From UBA6136 sp044350805 (lineage in GTDB: Bacteria > Pseudomonadota > Gammaproteobacteria > Methylococcales > Methylococcaceae), in contig JBILGU010000009.1 of the NCBI GenBank assembly GCA_044350805.1, positions 52,725 through 116,724 of the forward strand: a stretch of 64,000 nucleotides of DNA. Direction: 5' to 3'. Shown in pieces: positions 44,318 through 53,835 of this stretch (its first letter is position 1; every line of letters begins with the position of its first letter). The position numbers were made by a program, and so were the translations under genes. Below the pieces are notes generated by a model. The model saw only the letters and a program-made list of their open reading frames with translations, made no database searches and had not been told where the DNA came from.

Positions 44318-44617
44318 TTACTTGTTGGGGGTCAAGCGGAAGGTCAGTGAATAGGTGTCGTCATCAGCGGGATAGATGTCAACACGGGAGTCAGGCACGA
44401 CGTTTTCATCGATGATCTCGTAGTTTTTTCCTGCCGTAGCCGCAAATTGTTTGGCCTGGTCTTGTACTTGCGACTTCAGGGCCTTGAGGTCGTAGCCCCA
44501 GCCGCCCGTCTCGGTAATGTTGTAAACGTCGCCCGAAACGTGAGTCACACGCGTCATGGGGGCACAAGCGGACAGAATCAGCATGATGAAGACAGGCGAT
44601 AGGAATCTTGAAAGCAT
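44318..44617 (-). CDS. Small lipoprotein of unknown function
   Basis: The 99-residue protein starts at the ATG at 44617, which gives a clean lipoprotein signal with lipobox LILSAC. The longer frame from 44752 adds 45 residues without signal character. The mature part has GDVYNITETGGWGYDLKALK and a C-terminal beta stretch (DDTYSLTFRLTP). I do not recognise the family. It is separated from the porin gene upstream by a terminator, so it is probably transcribed on its own. Confidence 0.78.
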   Translation of the reverse strand: MLSRFLSPVFIMLILSACAPMTRVTHVSGDVYNITETGGWGYDLKALKSQVQDQAKQFAATAGKNYEIIDENVVPDSRVDIYPADDDTYSLTFRLTPNK

Positions 44618-44674
44618 GGTCTGTACTCGTTTTCTGCAAAATGGCAACGGAGCCCTTGGGCGAATGGGGCCCTC

Positions 44675-44701
44675 AAAAAAGGGGGGTGTCAAAGACACCC
44701 C
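44675..44701 (-). terminator. Rho-independent terminator after the porin gene
   Basis: Read on the minus strand, GGGGTGTC-TTT-GACACCCC forms a perfect 8-bp stem with a three-base loop, followed by CC and six T residues. It lies 29 bases after the stop of the gene at 44730-46232. Confidence 0.92.
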
Positions 44702-44729
44702 AAGCCCTCGGAACTTGATTTGGGGCATC

Positions 44730-46232
44730 TCAATACATGAATGCGACGCCAATGTTGTACTGACTTGGAAGATTTTTCGCCTGTGAGTTGAAGTTCTGGT
44801 AGTCGAACTTGATGGCCACGTTGTCGATCGGTTTGTAGCTCAGGCCGGCCTGATAAATCCAGCGGTCATAAAGCCCGTCATAGTCATCAAATCCTGTCGG
44901 CACACCAGCCAGGGTGTTGTAGGACTCATAACGGAAAAAGGGTGCAAGGTACTGTTGGTTTTCAGGCCAGATGATCGGCATGATGTTGTAAGCCATTTCC
45001 GTATACCAGCCGTAATTCTGGCTGCCGATGGTTTCTCCCTTGGCAGCACTCAGCTGGGCTGCATTCCCCACAAACCCATAGGCACCGAGCGCGCGCATTT
45101 CAAGTCCATGCCAGCGCCATTGCAGGTGTCCTTCATACAATTGAGTCAGGACGCTGAGTGATTGTGAGCCATAGGCTTTGCTGGTGAACACGGTGCCCTG
45201 GCCCGAATTTCCGACCCAGGCCGATGTTCCCACCAGTAGCCCCGGGACCAGGGGGACGTCGTAATCGACCCTTCCGGTAAATGCAAAATCCTCGGCAATG
45301 GCAAATGTTCCTGATTGCCTGCCGTCTCGAATCCCGCCACTTGAAAAGCCTTCGGCATTCAACCCGTTCAGGCCATAAAAGCGGTACTGCAACCCCGGGG
45401 CAATCTCACCCCAGAGGCCGGCACCCATTTCTCGCCAGGTCGTTGGAATGATCACGCGTTCCACCTGTGGACGGTAGTTCCCGTGGAAGGTCGGACCTTC
45501 ATGTATTTCGTTGATGAATCCCATCGGAACGAGCATCATGCCCGAACGGACATTGGCATAATCTTTCAACATGAAGTCAAGGTAGGCGAACTCGACCGAG
45601 ACCGCTCCCTTCTGTTCTGCCCCTTTGCCGGTTGAGCCGTGCTCAAATTCGAACTCGGTATTCATCAAGATCCAGTCATTGAATTTATACCCGGCATAGA
45701 GCACCGCCCGCGCATTGTCGATTTTAGGCCTCAGGTCACTGCTGTAATCGCTGTACATCCATTCACCGTAGCCACCAATTGAAAGACCACGGTTGATGCG
45801 GTAGATCGCCGAGGCCGCCGGACCCAGGCCGTATTCTGTTTTGTATTCCCGTTTGTCCGGGATGTAGAGCTGCGTTTTTATTTTTTCCAGCTCGGAAGCC
45901 AAGATATCCGTTTTGCGATCGGTTTCGCTTTTCGGGGTATTTTTGAGTTCAGTTCGAACGGAAGTAGAGATGGCCGTTGCCCCCTGCGGTTTATCGGCCT
46001 GTGATTTCTCGGTCACAGAGGCCTGATTTTGATTCTTCTCCTGATCGGCCACTTTCTTGGTCAGGGTTTCTATCTGTCTTTGCTGTTGCTCGATCAGTTT
46101 CCACATCTCCTCGATCCGAGGATCCTTGCCTTGATTCTTGGCCTCGGTGATCGAGCTATGCGAAAACGAGAGCAGGATCACCGTCAGGGTGCTCAAAAGT
46201 GTCTTTTTTGCTGTGAAGATATCGTGGCGCAT
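44730..46232 (-). CDS. Outer-membrane porin-like protein with N-terminal coiled coil
   Basis: The 500-residue precursor has a signal peptide (about 1-31), a coiled-coil segment rich in Gln, Lys and Glu (about 38-120, MWKLIEQQQRQIETLTKKVA) and a beta-barrel that ends in a tyrosine (NIGVAFMY). Aromatic alternating strands and the GYKFNDWILMNTEFEFEHG segment resemble OprP/OprO-like or phosphate-selective porin-type barrels, but the substrate is not clear. The promoter region shared with the divergent peroxidase gene holds a Fur-like box, which would make it iron-regulated. A terminator follows. Confidence 0.82.
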   Translation of the reverse strand: MRHDIFTAKKTLLSTLTVILLSFSHSSITEAKNQGKDPRIEEMWKLIEQQQRQIETLTKKVADQEKNQNQASVTEKSQADKPQGATAISTSVRTELKNTPKSETDRKTDILASELEKIKTQLYIPDKREYKTEYGLGPAASAIYRINRGLSIGGYGEWMYSDYSSDLRPKIDNARAVLYAGYKFNDWILMNTEFEFEHGSTGKGAEQKGAVSVEFAYLDFMLKDYANVRSGMMLVPMGFINEIHEGPTFHGNYRPQVERVIIPTTWREMGAGLWGEIAPGLQYRFYGLNGLNAEGFSSGGIRDGRQSGTFAIAEDFAFTGRVDYDVPLVPGLLVGTSAWVGNSGQGTVFTSKAYGSQSLSVLTQLYEGHLQWRWHGLEMRALGAYGFVGNAAQLSAAKGETIGSQNYGWYTEMAYNIMPIIWPENQQYLAPFFRYESYNTLAGVPTGFDDYDGLYDRWIYQAGLSYKPIDNVAIKFDYQNFNSQAKNLPSQYNIGVAFMY

Positions 46233-46291
46233 GGCGTCTCAAACTCAATGATGAAAAGCTGATGCATATGGTATTATCAATCATCTGCAAA

Positions 46292-46306
46292 TGCAAACCA
46301 TTCTCA
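46292..46306. promoter_or_regulatory. Candidate Fur box between divergent genes
   Basis: On the minus strand TGAGAATGGTTTGCA matches the 7-1-7 Fur core TGATAATNATTATCA at 10 of 14 positions, and the flanking AA and T extend the similarity. It lies 60 bases upstream of the porin start and about 18 bases upstream of the peroxidase ATG at 46324, so it could repress both. Confidence 0.5.
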
Positions 46307-46323
46307 TTACGATTCGTATCGCC

Positions 46324-47510
46324 ATGCGCCTTGCCAGTTTCTCTGTGCATACCCTCATCCCAGGGGCCCTTGCGCTGCTTTTTCAATCGACCCTTTGGCT
46401 TATGGGTGTGACTTCATGCGGGCTCCAAGACGCAGAGGCCATGACCAGGAAAGAATCGCTCGGACAAGCTCTCTTTTCCGATACCACCCTTTCGTCACCT
46501 CCCGGGCAGGCTTGCGCTACTTGTCACAGCCCTGAGCATTTTTTTGTCGATCCCGATGCAAATGTGCCGACGTCCGAAGGCGTGATCAAGGGACGTTTCG
46601 GCAATCGAAATACGCCGACCATCCTTTATGCTGCCCTGTCGCCGGTGTTTCATTTCAGCAAGCAGGAAGGGCTTTTCATTGGCGGCCAGTTTGATGATGG
46701 CCGCGCGCAGGACTTGAAGGCGCAGGCGCAAAAGCCCTTTTTTCATCCCCTGGAAATGAACAATGCATCCCCGGCGGACTTGGTCGAGAAGGTCCGTATG
46801 GCGCCGTATGCGCCCTTGTTCCGTAGCCTTTATGGACGAGCGCCCTGGATGACCCTGAAGCGGCCCTCGTTCGCATCACCGATGCCATCAGTGCTTTTGA
46901 GAAGACATCGCGATTGAGCCCCTTTTCGTCAAAGTACGATGAGTATCTCCAAGGAAGAGCCCGCTTTACGGACCAGGAAAGACGCGGGCGCGAGATTTTC
47001 GAGCGCGAGGACAAGGGAAATTGTGCGGCCTGTCATCCCAGTCGACCCTCGGGCAATGGCAAGCAGCGCCCCCTGTTGACTGACCATACTTACGATAATC
47101 TGGGTGTTCCGAAAAATCCGGCCAACCGGTTTTACCAGCAATCGCGCGAATTAAATCCCGAAGGGGATGCCTATCTCGACACGGGTTTGGGCGAACATGT
47201 CGGAAAAACGGCTGAGGCCGGAAAATTTAAGGTGCCAACGCTCAGGAACATTGCAAAAACGGCACCTTACATGCACAACGGCTATTTCAAAACTTTGCGA
47301 GGGGTCATGGATTTTTACAACAGCCGGGATATCAAGCCGGTTTGCCGAAATCCCATGGCCACTGAAGAAGAAGCCCTGGCCAGGGGCTGCTGGCCCGCGC
47401 CGGAGGTTCCGACCCACGTCAATCACGATGAGCTTGGCCACCTCGGCCTTTCAGTCCAGGAAATGGCGGATCTGGAGGCCTTCCTGCGAACGCTGACTGA
47501 TCGGCCCTGA
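46324..47510 (+). pseudogene. Di-heme cytochrome c peroxidase/MauG-family protein, frameshifted
   Basis: Two adjacent frames together make one bacterial di-heme peroxidase. The first carries an N-terminal signal or anchor and the CATCH heme site (GQACATCHSPEHFF), then ends at 46917 with out-of-frame residues. The second carries ALDDPEAALVRITDAISAFE, the CAACH heme site and VPTLRNIAKTAPYMHNG, typical of the family. The reading switches between about 46832 and 46842, equivalent to loss of one base. Apart from this the gene is intact, so the lesion is recent or a sequencing error. The ATG at 46324 is preferred to 46291, which lies next to the Fur-like box. Confidence 0.85.
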
Positions 47511-47526
47511 GGACTGAACCGGACCC

Positions 47527-48867
47527 ATGAATCTTAAATTGAGCCTTGAGGCCCGGCTGAATCTGACGATTGCCTGTGTGATGCTCTGCCTCATCGCGCT
47601 GGGTTTTGCATGGACGATCAGGGATGCCCGTGATTCAGTCCGGCTAGAAGCGCAGGCGAGCGTGAGCCTTGCTCTGGGTTTGATGGATGCAACGCTTTCA
47701 GTGCAAGATATGCATTCGGGGGCCATTCACGCATGGGTCGAAAAGATTCGTCACCTGGATCGCATTCGACACTTGAGCATTGAGGTGATCCCGGGGGAGC
47801 GGGTTAAAAGTCCGGAGGACCGCCGGGGCCCAGACAACGTCGATCGCCATGTTCCCCGGTGGTTTCGTCTGGCGGTCATTTCTCCGCCCGTCCGCGCCGT
47901 GCGTGAGGTCAGCCTCGGGCAGGAGCCACCGGTATCCATTCGTATTGAATCCCTGGCCGAGGACGAGATCCTGGAGGCATGGGAGGAAGCCCGGGGCTTT
48001 CTTCTCCTTCAGGGTTTTTTGCTGATGGCCATCTATCTTTCGGTGCATCTGATCGCAGGTCGGGCACTGCGTCCTGTCGCTCGCATTCTTCAGGGCTTGA
48101 ATGCCATGGAGAAGGGGGACTATGACACGCGTTTGCCCCGGTTTGGGCTCACTGAGCTCGATCGCATCTCCTCGGGCATCAACCATCTTTCATCAAGCCT
48201 CAAGGCCTCACGGGATGAGAATCGGGCACTGACCCGACATTCGCTCGCCATCCAGGAAGTCGAACGCAGAACCCTTGCCCAGGAAATTCATGATGAATTT
48301 GGCCAGAATCTGACGGCCATCAAGATGATGACGATGGTGGTGGGGAGTCACAGTCACGTGTCTTCACAACAAGCCACGGAGGAAATCCAACGGCTCTGCG
48401 ACAGGCTATTTGATGTGGTCCGCTCGATGATGCGCCGTCTAAGACCCATGGTTTTGGAGGATCTTGGTTTGAACGCAGCGCTGTCCGATCTAAAGGATCA
48501 TTGGTTACTCTCCAATCCGGATCTTCAGATGGTGATCCAGTGTGATCCTGCGCTGATGGAACTCAAGGGGGAGTTGAGCCTTGAGATTTACCGGATCGTT
48601 CAGGAAGCCTTGACCAATACGCACAGGCACGCTCAGGCTTCTTATGTTTGGGTGCAGATCGAGGTCACCCCCTCGCAAATGATCTCGCTGGTGGTCAAGG
48701 ACAACGGAAATGGGATGACTCAATCGCAAGAATCGAAGGGATTCGGGCTGATCGGGATGAGAGAGCGGGTCGCCAGCCTTCAAGGCCACTTCAAGTTGGT
48801 TAGCGAGCCTCGAAAGGGGCTTGAAATCCGAGTCCTTCTCCCAGGGGATGTGGTCAACGGTGGGTAA
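47527..48867 (+). CDS. NarL/UhpB-type sensor histidine kinase
   Basis: The 446-residue kinase has helices at about 12-30 and 158-178 flanking a periplasmic sensor of about 125 residues, then a HAMP domain (about 178-230). The HisKA_3 phosphoacceptor motif HDEFGQ starts at His255. The ATP-binding domain has TNTHRHAQA, DNGNGM and GFGLIGMRERV. It begins 16 bases after the peroxidase frame and is followed directly by its response regulator. The stimulus is unknown; the neighbourhood (Fur-like box, peroxidase, TonB receptor) suggests metal or redox sensing. Confidence 0.93.
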   Translation: MNLKLSLEARLNLTIACVMLCLIALGFAWTIRDARDSVRLEAQASVSLALGLMDATLSVQDMHSGAIHAWVEKIRHLDRIRHLSIEVIPGERVKSPEDRRGPDNVDRHVPRWFRLAVISPPVRAVREVSLGQEPPVSIRIESLAEDEILEAWEEARGFLLLQGFLLMAIYLSVHLIAGRALRPVARILQGLNAMEKGDYDTRLPRFGLTELDRISSGINHLSSSLKASRDENRALTRHSLAIQEVERRTLAQEIHDEFGQNLTAIKMMTMVVGSHSHVSSQQATEEIQRLCDRLFDVVRSMMRRLRPMVLEDLGLNAALSDLKDHWLLSNPDLQMVIQCDPALMELKGELSLEIYRIVQEALTNTHRHAQASYVWVQIEVTPSQMISLVVKDNGNGMTQSQESKGFGLIGMRERVASLQGHFKLVSEPRKGLEIRVLLPGDVVNGG

Positions 48868-48871
48868 TGGT

Positions 48872-49513
48872 TTGATCCAGGTGATGCTGGTCGACGACCA
48901 TGCCGTCGTTCGCAAAGGCTATCAAATGCTTCTCGAGTTGACGGGTGGATTCTCGGTGGTTGGCGAGGCTGAGACCGGGGAGGCCGCGGTCTACCATTAT
49001 GATCGCTGGCGTCCTGATGTGGTGGTGATCGATCTGAATCTTCCAGGCATCAGCGGAATTGAGGCCACGCGGCAAATCCTTGCGATCGATCTCAATGCCA
49101 AGGTGCTGGCATTCAGCATTCACGATGAACCCGTCTACGTCTCCCGGGCCTTTGAGGCCGGAGCGAGGGGTTACCTTTGCAAAAGTGGTTCACCTCAAGA
49201 GATGGTCGAGGCGATTCATGAGGTTGCACGGGGCCAGCTTTATGTTGGGTCCAGTCTTTCCATTGCGCACCAAAAGCGTGAGATCTCGCTCACTGATCCG
49301 ATGTCTTTCCTTTCGTCCCGGGAGTTTGAGGTCTTTCAGTTACTCGGTAAGGGCAATGATCCCAGGGAAATTGCCGACGTTCTGAATCTGACCGCAAAAA
49401 CCGTTTCCAATTACCTCCTGATCATCAAGGAAAAGCTGGGGTGCGGATCAACCGCTGCGCTGATTAAAATTGCGGCGCAATTTGTGTCCGCCAGTCATCG
49501 CGTCAAGAGCTAA
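48872..49513 (+). CDS. NarL/FixJ-family response regulator
   Basis: The receiver domain starts MIQVMLVDDHAVVRKG and has the phosphoacceptor Asp54 (VVVIDLNLPG) and a conserved lysine in LCKSGSP. A C-terminal LuxR-type helix-turn-helix follows (LSSREFEVFQLLGKGNDPRE and NLTAKTVSNYL). The TTG at 48872 is proposed because it gives the normal 213-residue NarL-type length and start; an ATG at 48848 lies within the kinase gene and would add eight residues. It is four bases downstream of the kinase stop, so the two form an operon. The TonB-dependent receptor downstream is a possible target. Confidence 0.92.
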   Translation: MIQVMLVDDHAVVRKGYQMLLELTGGFSVVGEAETGEAAVYHYDRWRPDVVVIDLNLPGISGIEATRQILAIDLNAKVLAFSIHDEPVYVSRAFEAGARGYLCKSGSPQEMVEAIHEVARGQLYVGSSLSIAHQKREISLTDPMSFLSSREFEVFQLLGKGNDPREIADVLNLTAKTVSNYLLIIKEKLGCGSTAALIKIAAQFVSASHRVKS

Positions 49514-49542
49514 AAATAGTCTCTATTTCGGGAAATTTTCCC
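49514..49542. repeat. Two adjacent short palindromes downstream of the response-regulator gene
   Basis: AAATAG-TCT-CTATTT (49514-49528) is followed immediately by GGGAAA-T-TTTCCC (49530-49542). They start at the response-regulator stop codon and lie about 160 bases before the TonB-dependent receptor gene. They could form a weak terminator or act as operators. Confidence 0.45.
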
Positions 49543-49699
49543 TAGAAGTCTGGCCCGCCTGACGTTAAATTTGCCCCGGGATTTGCTCTCTTCGAAGGGG
49601 AATTCCCTGAATGCCTTGGTTCATCCCCTATGATCGTCATGACGTTCAAGGTGCCCCAAACCAGGCGAAGTCCTTAAGTCCAGATTCCAGCTCCGTTCA

Positions 49700-52150
49700 A
49701 TGAACCGTCCATATCCATCCTTTGCTCTCGGTTGTGCGTTTCTCATCGGTCTTGCTTTTACCCCGGTCAAGGCAACGGCCGAGACCGTCCGGGACAGCCA
49801 GACCCCTCTGCCACGGAAGAGCGAGATGGATTTCCCAAGCAATGAAACGGCAAACCCGAAGGCAGCCAGCGAAAAACTGGTTGATCGTGAAAAATTAAAT
49901 CAGCCGGTCGATGGGGCTGTGATCGAACTGGACGAGGTCCATGTTGTGGGGGTGACCCCACTGAGTGCGCCTGAAACCGGCGTGTCCATCTACAAGATCC
50001 CTTCGCCCATCCAGAGCGTCACTTCGGATGAGCTTGACGAGACGCAAGCCTGGACCTTACCAGACTACATGAGACGCTACATGGGCAGTGTGTCTGTCAA
50101 TGACGCACAAAATAATCCGATGCAGCCCGACGTTCAGTTCCGGGGTTTCTCTGCCTCCCCATTACTCGGTGTCTCTCAGGGACTATCTGTTTATCTGAAT
50201 GGCGTTCGGATGAACGAAATATTCGGTGACACGGTCAACTGGAACTTCATTTCGGAGGGCGCGATTGAGCGCATGGATCTTCACTCCGGTTCTAACGCTG
50301 TTTATGGCTTGAACAGCTTAGGGGGTGCGATCTCCATGAAAACCAAAACGGGGTTTTCAGCGCCCGGGCATAAGGCCGAGGTCTATGGTGGGTCTTGGGG
50401 AAGGAATATTGAAGAAGTCAGCTCCGGTTGGAACGACGGGACCTTCGGTTACTACATTGATCTTAGAAATTTTGGCGAAAATGGTTGGCGGCAGTATTCA
50501 CCAACCAGTGTCATGCAAGGGCTTGGAACGTTTAGTTGGCGGGGTGAGAAATCCGATGTGGATCTGACTCTGGCAGGAAACGGGAGCAGCATGACTGGAA
50601 ATGGTACCGTCCCGATTCAGCTCTATGACGCCCAGCGCAACGCAATCTTCACCCATCCGGATAACACAGGCACACAGATGTTCCTGTCATCGATACAGGG
50701 AACCACATGGGTTACCGACAAGATCGAACTCTCGGGGACGGGCTACTTTCGTCAATCCCTGGTACCAACGTTTAATGGAGATAACTCCGATGCAGTCGCA
50801 TGTACTGATCCTAATCTGTTGGGTTACCTTTGCCAGGAAGAAGGCGAGGAGTTGGAGCCCATCATCGATACCCACGGAGATCTGGTCAAGGAGACTCGCT
50901 TCAACAGTACCGGGACTCAGAACACAAGCCAGACAAACATGCGAACCGGGGGCGCTAGTGTTCAGGCCGCCTTCCTGCACGATATCTTTGGTTTCGAAAA
51001 CAGATTTACCGGCGGTGGTAGCTATGATGAGGGCAATACCACCTATAGCGCGAACTCGGAATTGGGCTATCTCACACCTTCCAGAGGAACGGTCGGAAGT
51101 GGAACCTACGTTGAGGAGGCTCTGGTTCGCCTGAATACGAACACGACGTATTACGGGGTTTATTTCACGGATACCTTTAATGTCAATGAGCAACTTTCAT
51201 TAACCGCGGCAGGGCGTTACAACCAGGCACGGGTGAACCTTATTGATCAGGCTGGAACCGAACTCAACGGTAATCACAACTACCAGCGCTTCAACCCTTC
51301 CGGAGGTATCACGTATGCCTTCACCGAGGAGTTGATGACCTATGCCAGCTACAACGAGGCTAACCGCGCACCAACCGCTGTTGAATTGGCCTGTGCCAAT
51401 CCGCTTCGCCCATGCAGGGTCCCCAATGCGTTCCTCTCTGATCCGCCCCTTGATCAAGTGGTTGCGAAGACGGCAGAGGTCGGATTCCGTGGCACGGTAA
51501 AAAAGTTTTACGGAGGGGATTTTGACTGGAGTGCTGGATATTTCAATACCACCAGTGATAACGATATTCTTTTTATCAGTAGCGGGAATATTTCAGGAAT
51601 GGGCTACTTTGATAATGTCGGTCAGACCTTGCGGCAAGGTCTTGAACTCAACCTGAACGCTGACTACAACCCGGTCCGCTTTGGTCTCAACTACATGTAC
51701 CTGGATGCAACTTTTCAGTCCCCATTCATTGCCAACAGTCCTAATAATCCCTATGCAAATGATATGGGGCAGACGTTTGTAACACCGGGAAAATCATTGC
51801 CCGGTGTTCCCCAAAATGTTTTGAAGCTTTATGCAGATTGGCGCGTGTTTGAAGGTTTCACTTTCAGTACGAACATGAATTATCAAAGCTACCAGTATTT
51901 CCGGGGGGATGAGGCCAACCAGAATCCGCCGGTTCCAGGCTTTGTGATCTTCAATCTGCTTGCGGAATACCAGTACAACAAGAATTTTTCAGTCTTTGGA
52001 CGCGTGGACAACCTCTTCAACAAGAACTACGGCACGTTTGGGAATTTTGGTGATGCCTCTGGAACCTTGGGACCGGCGTTCAACAACCCGAGATTCATCG
52101 GGCCAGCAGCACCCACAGGCGGATGGGTAGGGTTCAGGGTTTCTTTCTGA
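49700..52150 (+). CDS. TonB-dependent outer-membrane receptor
   Basis: The 816-residue precursor has a signal peptide (about 1-28), an unusual polar lead of about 50 residues, a candidate TonB box in IELDEVHVVGV (about 75-85), a plug domain (PDVQFRGFSASPLLG, GLSVYLNGVRMNE, YGLNSLGGAISMKT) and a 22-strand barrel. The barrel includes YASYNEANRAPTAVELACA and the C-terminal hallmark DNLFNKNYGTFGNF, and ends in Phe. The substrate is unknown; siderophore, cobalamin or other scarce ligands are possible. It follows the two-component genes by 186 bases on the same strand. Confidence 0.95.
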   Translation: MNRPYPSFALGCAFLIGLAFTPVKATAETVRDSQTPLPRKSEMDFPSNETANPKAASEKLVDREKLNQPVDGAVIELDEVHVVGVTPLSAPETGVSIYKIPSPIQSVTSDELDETQAWTLPDYMRRYMGSVSVNDAQNNPMQPDVQFRGFSASPLLGVSQGLSVYLNGVRMNEIFGDTVNWNFISEGAIERMDLHSGSNAVYGLNSLGGAISMKTKTGFSAPGHKAEVYGGSWGRNIEEVSSGWNDGTFGYYIDLRNFGENGWRQYSPTSVMQGLGTFSWRGEKSDVDLTLAGNGSSMTGNGTVPIQLYDAQRNAIFTHPDNTGTQMFLSSIQGTTWVTDKIELSGTGYFRQSLVPTFNGDNSDAVACTDPNLLGYLCQEEGEELEPIIDTHGDLVKETRFNSTGTQNTSQTNMRTGGASVQAAFLHDIFGFENRFTGGGSYDEGNTTYSANSELGYLTPSRGTVGSGTYVEEALVRLNTNTTYYGVYFTDTFNVNEQLSLTAAGRYNQARVNLIDQAGTELNGNHNYQRFNPSGGITYAFTEELMTYASYNEANRAPTAVELACANPLRPCRVPNAFLSDPPLDQVVAKTAEVGFRGTVKKFYGGDFDWSAGYFNTTSDNDILFISSGNISGMGYFDNVGQTLRQGLELNLNADYNPVRFGLNYMYLDATFQSPFIANSPNNPYANDMGQTFVTPGKSLPGVPQNVLKLYADWRVFEGFTFSTNMNYQSYQYFRGDEANQNPPVPGFVIFNLLAEYQYNKNFSVFGRVDNLFNKNYGTFGNFGDASGTLGPAFNNPRFIGPAAPTGGWVGFRVSF

Positions 52151-52170
52151 GAACCCCGTCACGGGGGTTC
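52151..52170. terminator. Hairpin between convergent genes, possible terminator
   Basis: GAACCCC and GGGGTTC pair across a six-base loop directly after the receptor stop codon. There is no T-run. A second hairpin (GCCATT/AATGGC, 52196-52214) follows. Termination here is plausible but weakly supported. Confidence 0.4.
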
Positions 52171-52226
52171 ACGCTCAACGGGTTGATACTCTCAAGCCAT
52201 TTCTTTCGAATGGCCATGCCTGAAGT

Positions 52227-53831
52227 CTACATCGTGGTGATGATCTCCGTTCGACCTTGGGTCATGTCCCGAGTGTAGCGGTAAAAGTGGTAATGGCAGG
52301 CCATCTCGACCACATAGTCAAAGTAGCGCATCGGATAGGGACGCTTTTTGGCATAGCTTAAAAGCTGGCGAAGGTAAAACCAGCGAAGACCATCCTCCGA
52401 GGCATGACGGAAGAGTCGCCCGAACAGACCGGCCGTGAAGACCAGGGACATCACCAGGTAGCGAGCCTGCGTGATGCGCGAAATGTTCGGCACACGAACG
52501 TCTTCGGCATGCTGGTAGAACCGGCGCGAGACATAAAGATCATTGAGCCGCTCAAAATAGGTTTTGGGGGAATAGATGTCCTCGATCAACCCGAGGTATC
52601 CCTCAGCCAGAACCTCTCGCGACATCCGAAGGGGGATGACATTCGTGCCAAAGTCAGGGGGATCCTTGAGATCCAGTCGGTTTTCGCGTTGCAGCCGTTC
52701 ATGCAAGGGCGTCTTCGGTATCGCTGAAAGAAGTCCGACCATTGCCTGAGTGATGGCGGACTTTTCAATGAAGCGGCGCTGGATCTCAAAGATTTCCTTG
52801 GGGTCTGAGTCAAAGCCGACAATCAGGCCGCAGGTGACCTTGATGCCAAAGGATTGGATCTTGTGGATCTGCCGCAAAAGGAAGGTTTCTGCGCTGTTTT
52901 CATCCTCCTCTTGCGCTTCTTTGCGCGATCCGCGCTCAATGTTCTGCATCTTTCGCGTTTCCCGGAGGGATTCGCTATTCGGGGTTTCAATCCCGACAAA
53001 GACGGTTCGGATGTTGGCCCTCACGAAAAGCTCAAGAAGTTCATCATCATCGGCGAGGTTGATCGATGCCTCGGTGTGAAGGGCCACAAGATAGCTTTTT
53101 GACTTTTGCCATTCGGCAATGGCTTCAAGGATAGGCACCAGGGCCTTTCGATTTCCAATGACGTTGTCATCCACCAGAAAGACCGCCATGATGCCCGCTT
53201 GGTACCAGGCCTCCAGTTCCTCGATCACCTGCTCGGGTGATTTGACCCTGGGCGTCCGGCCGAAGGTCACGATGATGTCGCAGAACTCGCACAGGAAGGG
53301 ACAGCCCCGGGACATCTGAATGCTACCCTGGAGGTAACGGTCAATCTTTAAAAGATCAAGCCGCTGCGCCGGGAGCTTTTTCATGTCGGTCCTTTGGGTC
53401 TGCTCATACCTTGGCTGGTGGGTTCCCTCCGCCCATTCCTTTAGAAACAGTGGCCAGGTCTCATCGGCCTCACCCACAAAAATGACGTCTGCAAGCCCTT
53501 TAAGATCGTTTTCCTGGACCGTAATCCAGGGGCCTCCGACCACAAGAAATGCGCCGAGAGACTTGAGTTCACGCGCGATTTCACGCATTCGCTCACGCTG
53601 GACGATCATGCCCGTCAGACCCACGATGTCCGCGGATGCAATGACAGCAAAATCCAGAGGTTCCACGGCCTCATCCATCAGGATGACTTCATGGGTCTCG
53701 GGGGTGAGAGCCGCCAGAAGGGGGAGTGCGGAGGTTGGAGTGACCGCCTTGCGACCGAAGATCTTGAGGGAATGATTGAAATTCCAGTAGCTGGTTTTGA
53801 ATTCCGGATTGATCAGGACGATACGGGCCAT
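52227..53831 (-). CDS. Radical SAM protein with B12-binding-like N-terminal domain
   Basis: The 534-residue protein has a Rossmann-type B12-binding-like N-terminal domain (1-135, without the DxHxxG cobalamin motif) and a radical SAM core. The [4Fe-4S] cysteines are 177, 181 and 184 (SRGCPFLCEFCD). A C-terminal extension of about 120 residues resembles the DUF4070 region found in this class. The reaction is unknown; relatives act in hopanoid and other lipid modification. It starts four bases after the threonine aldolase stop and is the last gene of the minus-strand operon. Confidence 0.9.
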   Translation of the reverse strand: MARIVLINPEFKTSYWNFNHSLKIFGRKAVTPTSALPLLAALTPETHEVILMDEAVEPLDFAVIASADIVGLTGMIVQRERMREIARELKSLGAFLVVGGPWITVQENDLKGLADVIFVGEADETWPLFLKEWAEGTHQPRYEQTQRTDMKKLPAQRLDLLKIDRYLQGSIQMSRGCPFLCEFCDIIVTFGRTPRVKSPEQVIEELEAWYQAGIMAVFLVDDNVIGNRKALVPILEAIAEWQKSKSYLVALHTEASINLADDDELLELFVRANIRTVFVGIETPNSESLRETRKMQNIERGSRKEAQEEDENSAETFLLRQIHKIQSFGIKVTCGLIVGFDSDPKEIFEIQRRFIEKSAITQAMVGLLSAIPKTPLHERLQRENRLDLKDPPDFGTNVIPLRMSREVLAEGYLGLIEDIYSPKTYFERLNDLYVSRRFYQHAEDVRVPNISRITQARYLVMSLVFTAGLFGRLFRHASEDGLRWFYLRQLLSYAKKRPYPMRYFDYVVEMACHYHFYRYTRDMTQGRTEIITTM

Positions 53832-53835
53832 AGGG

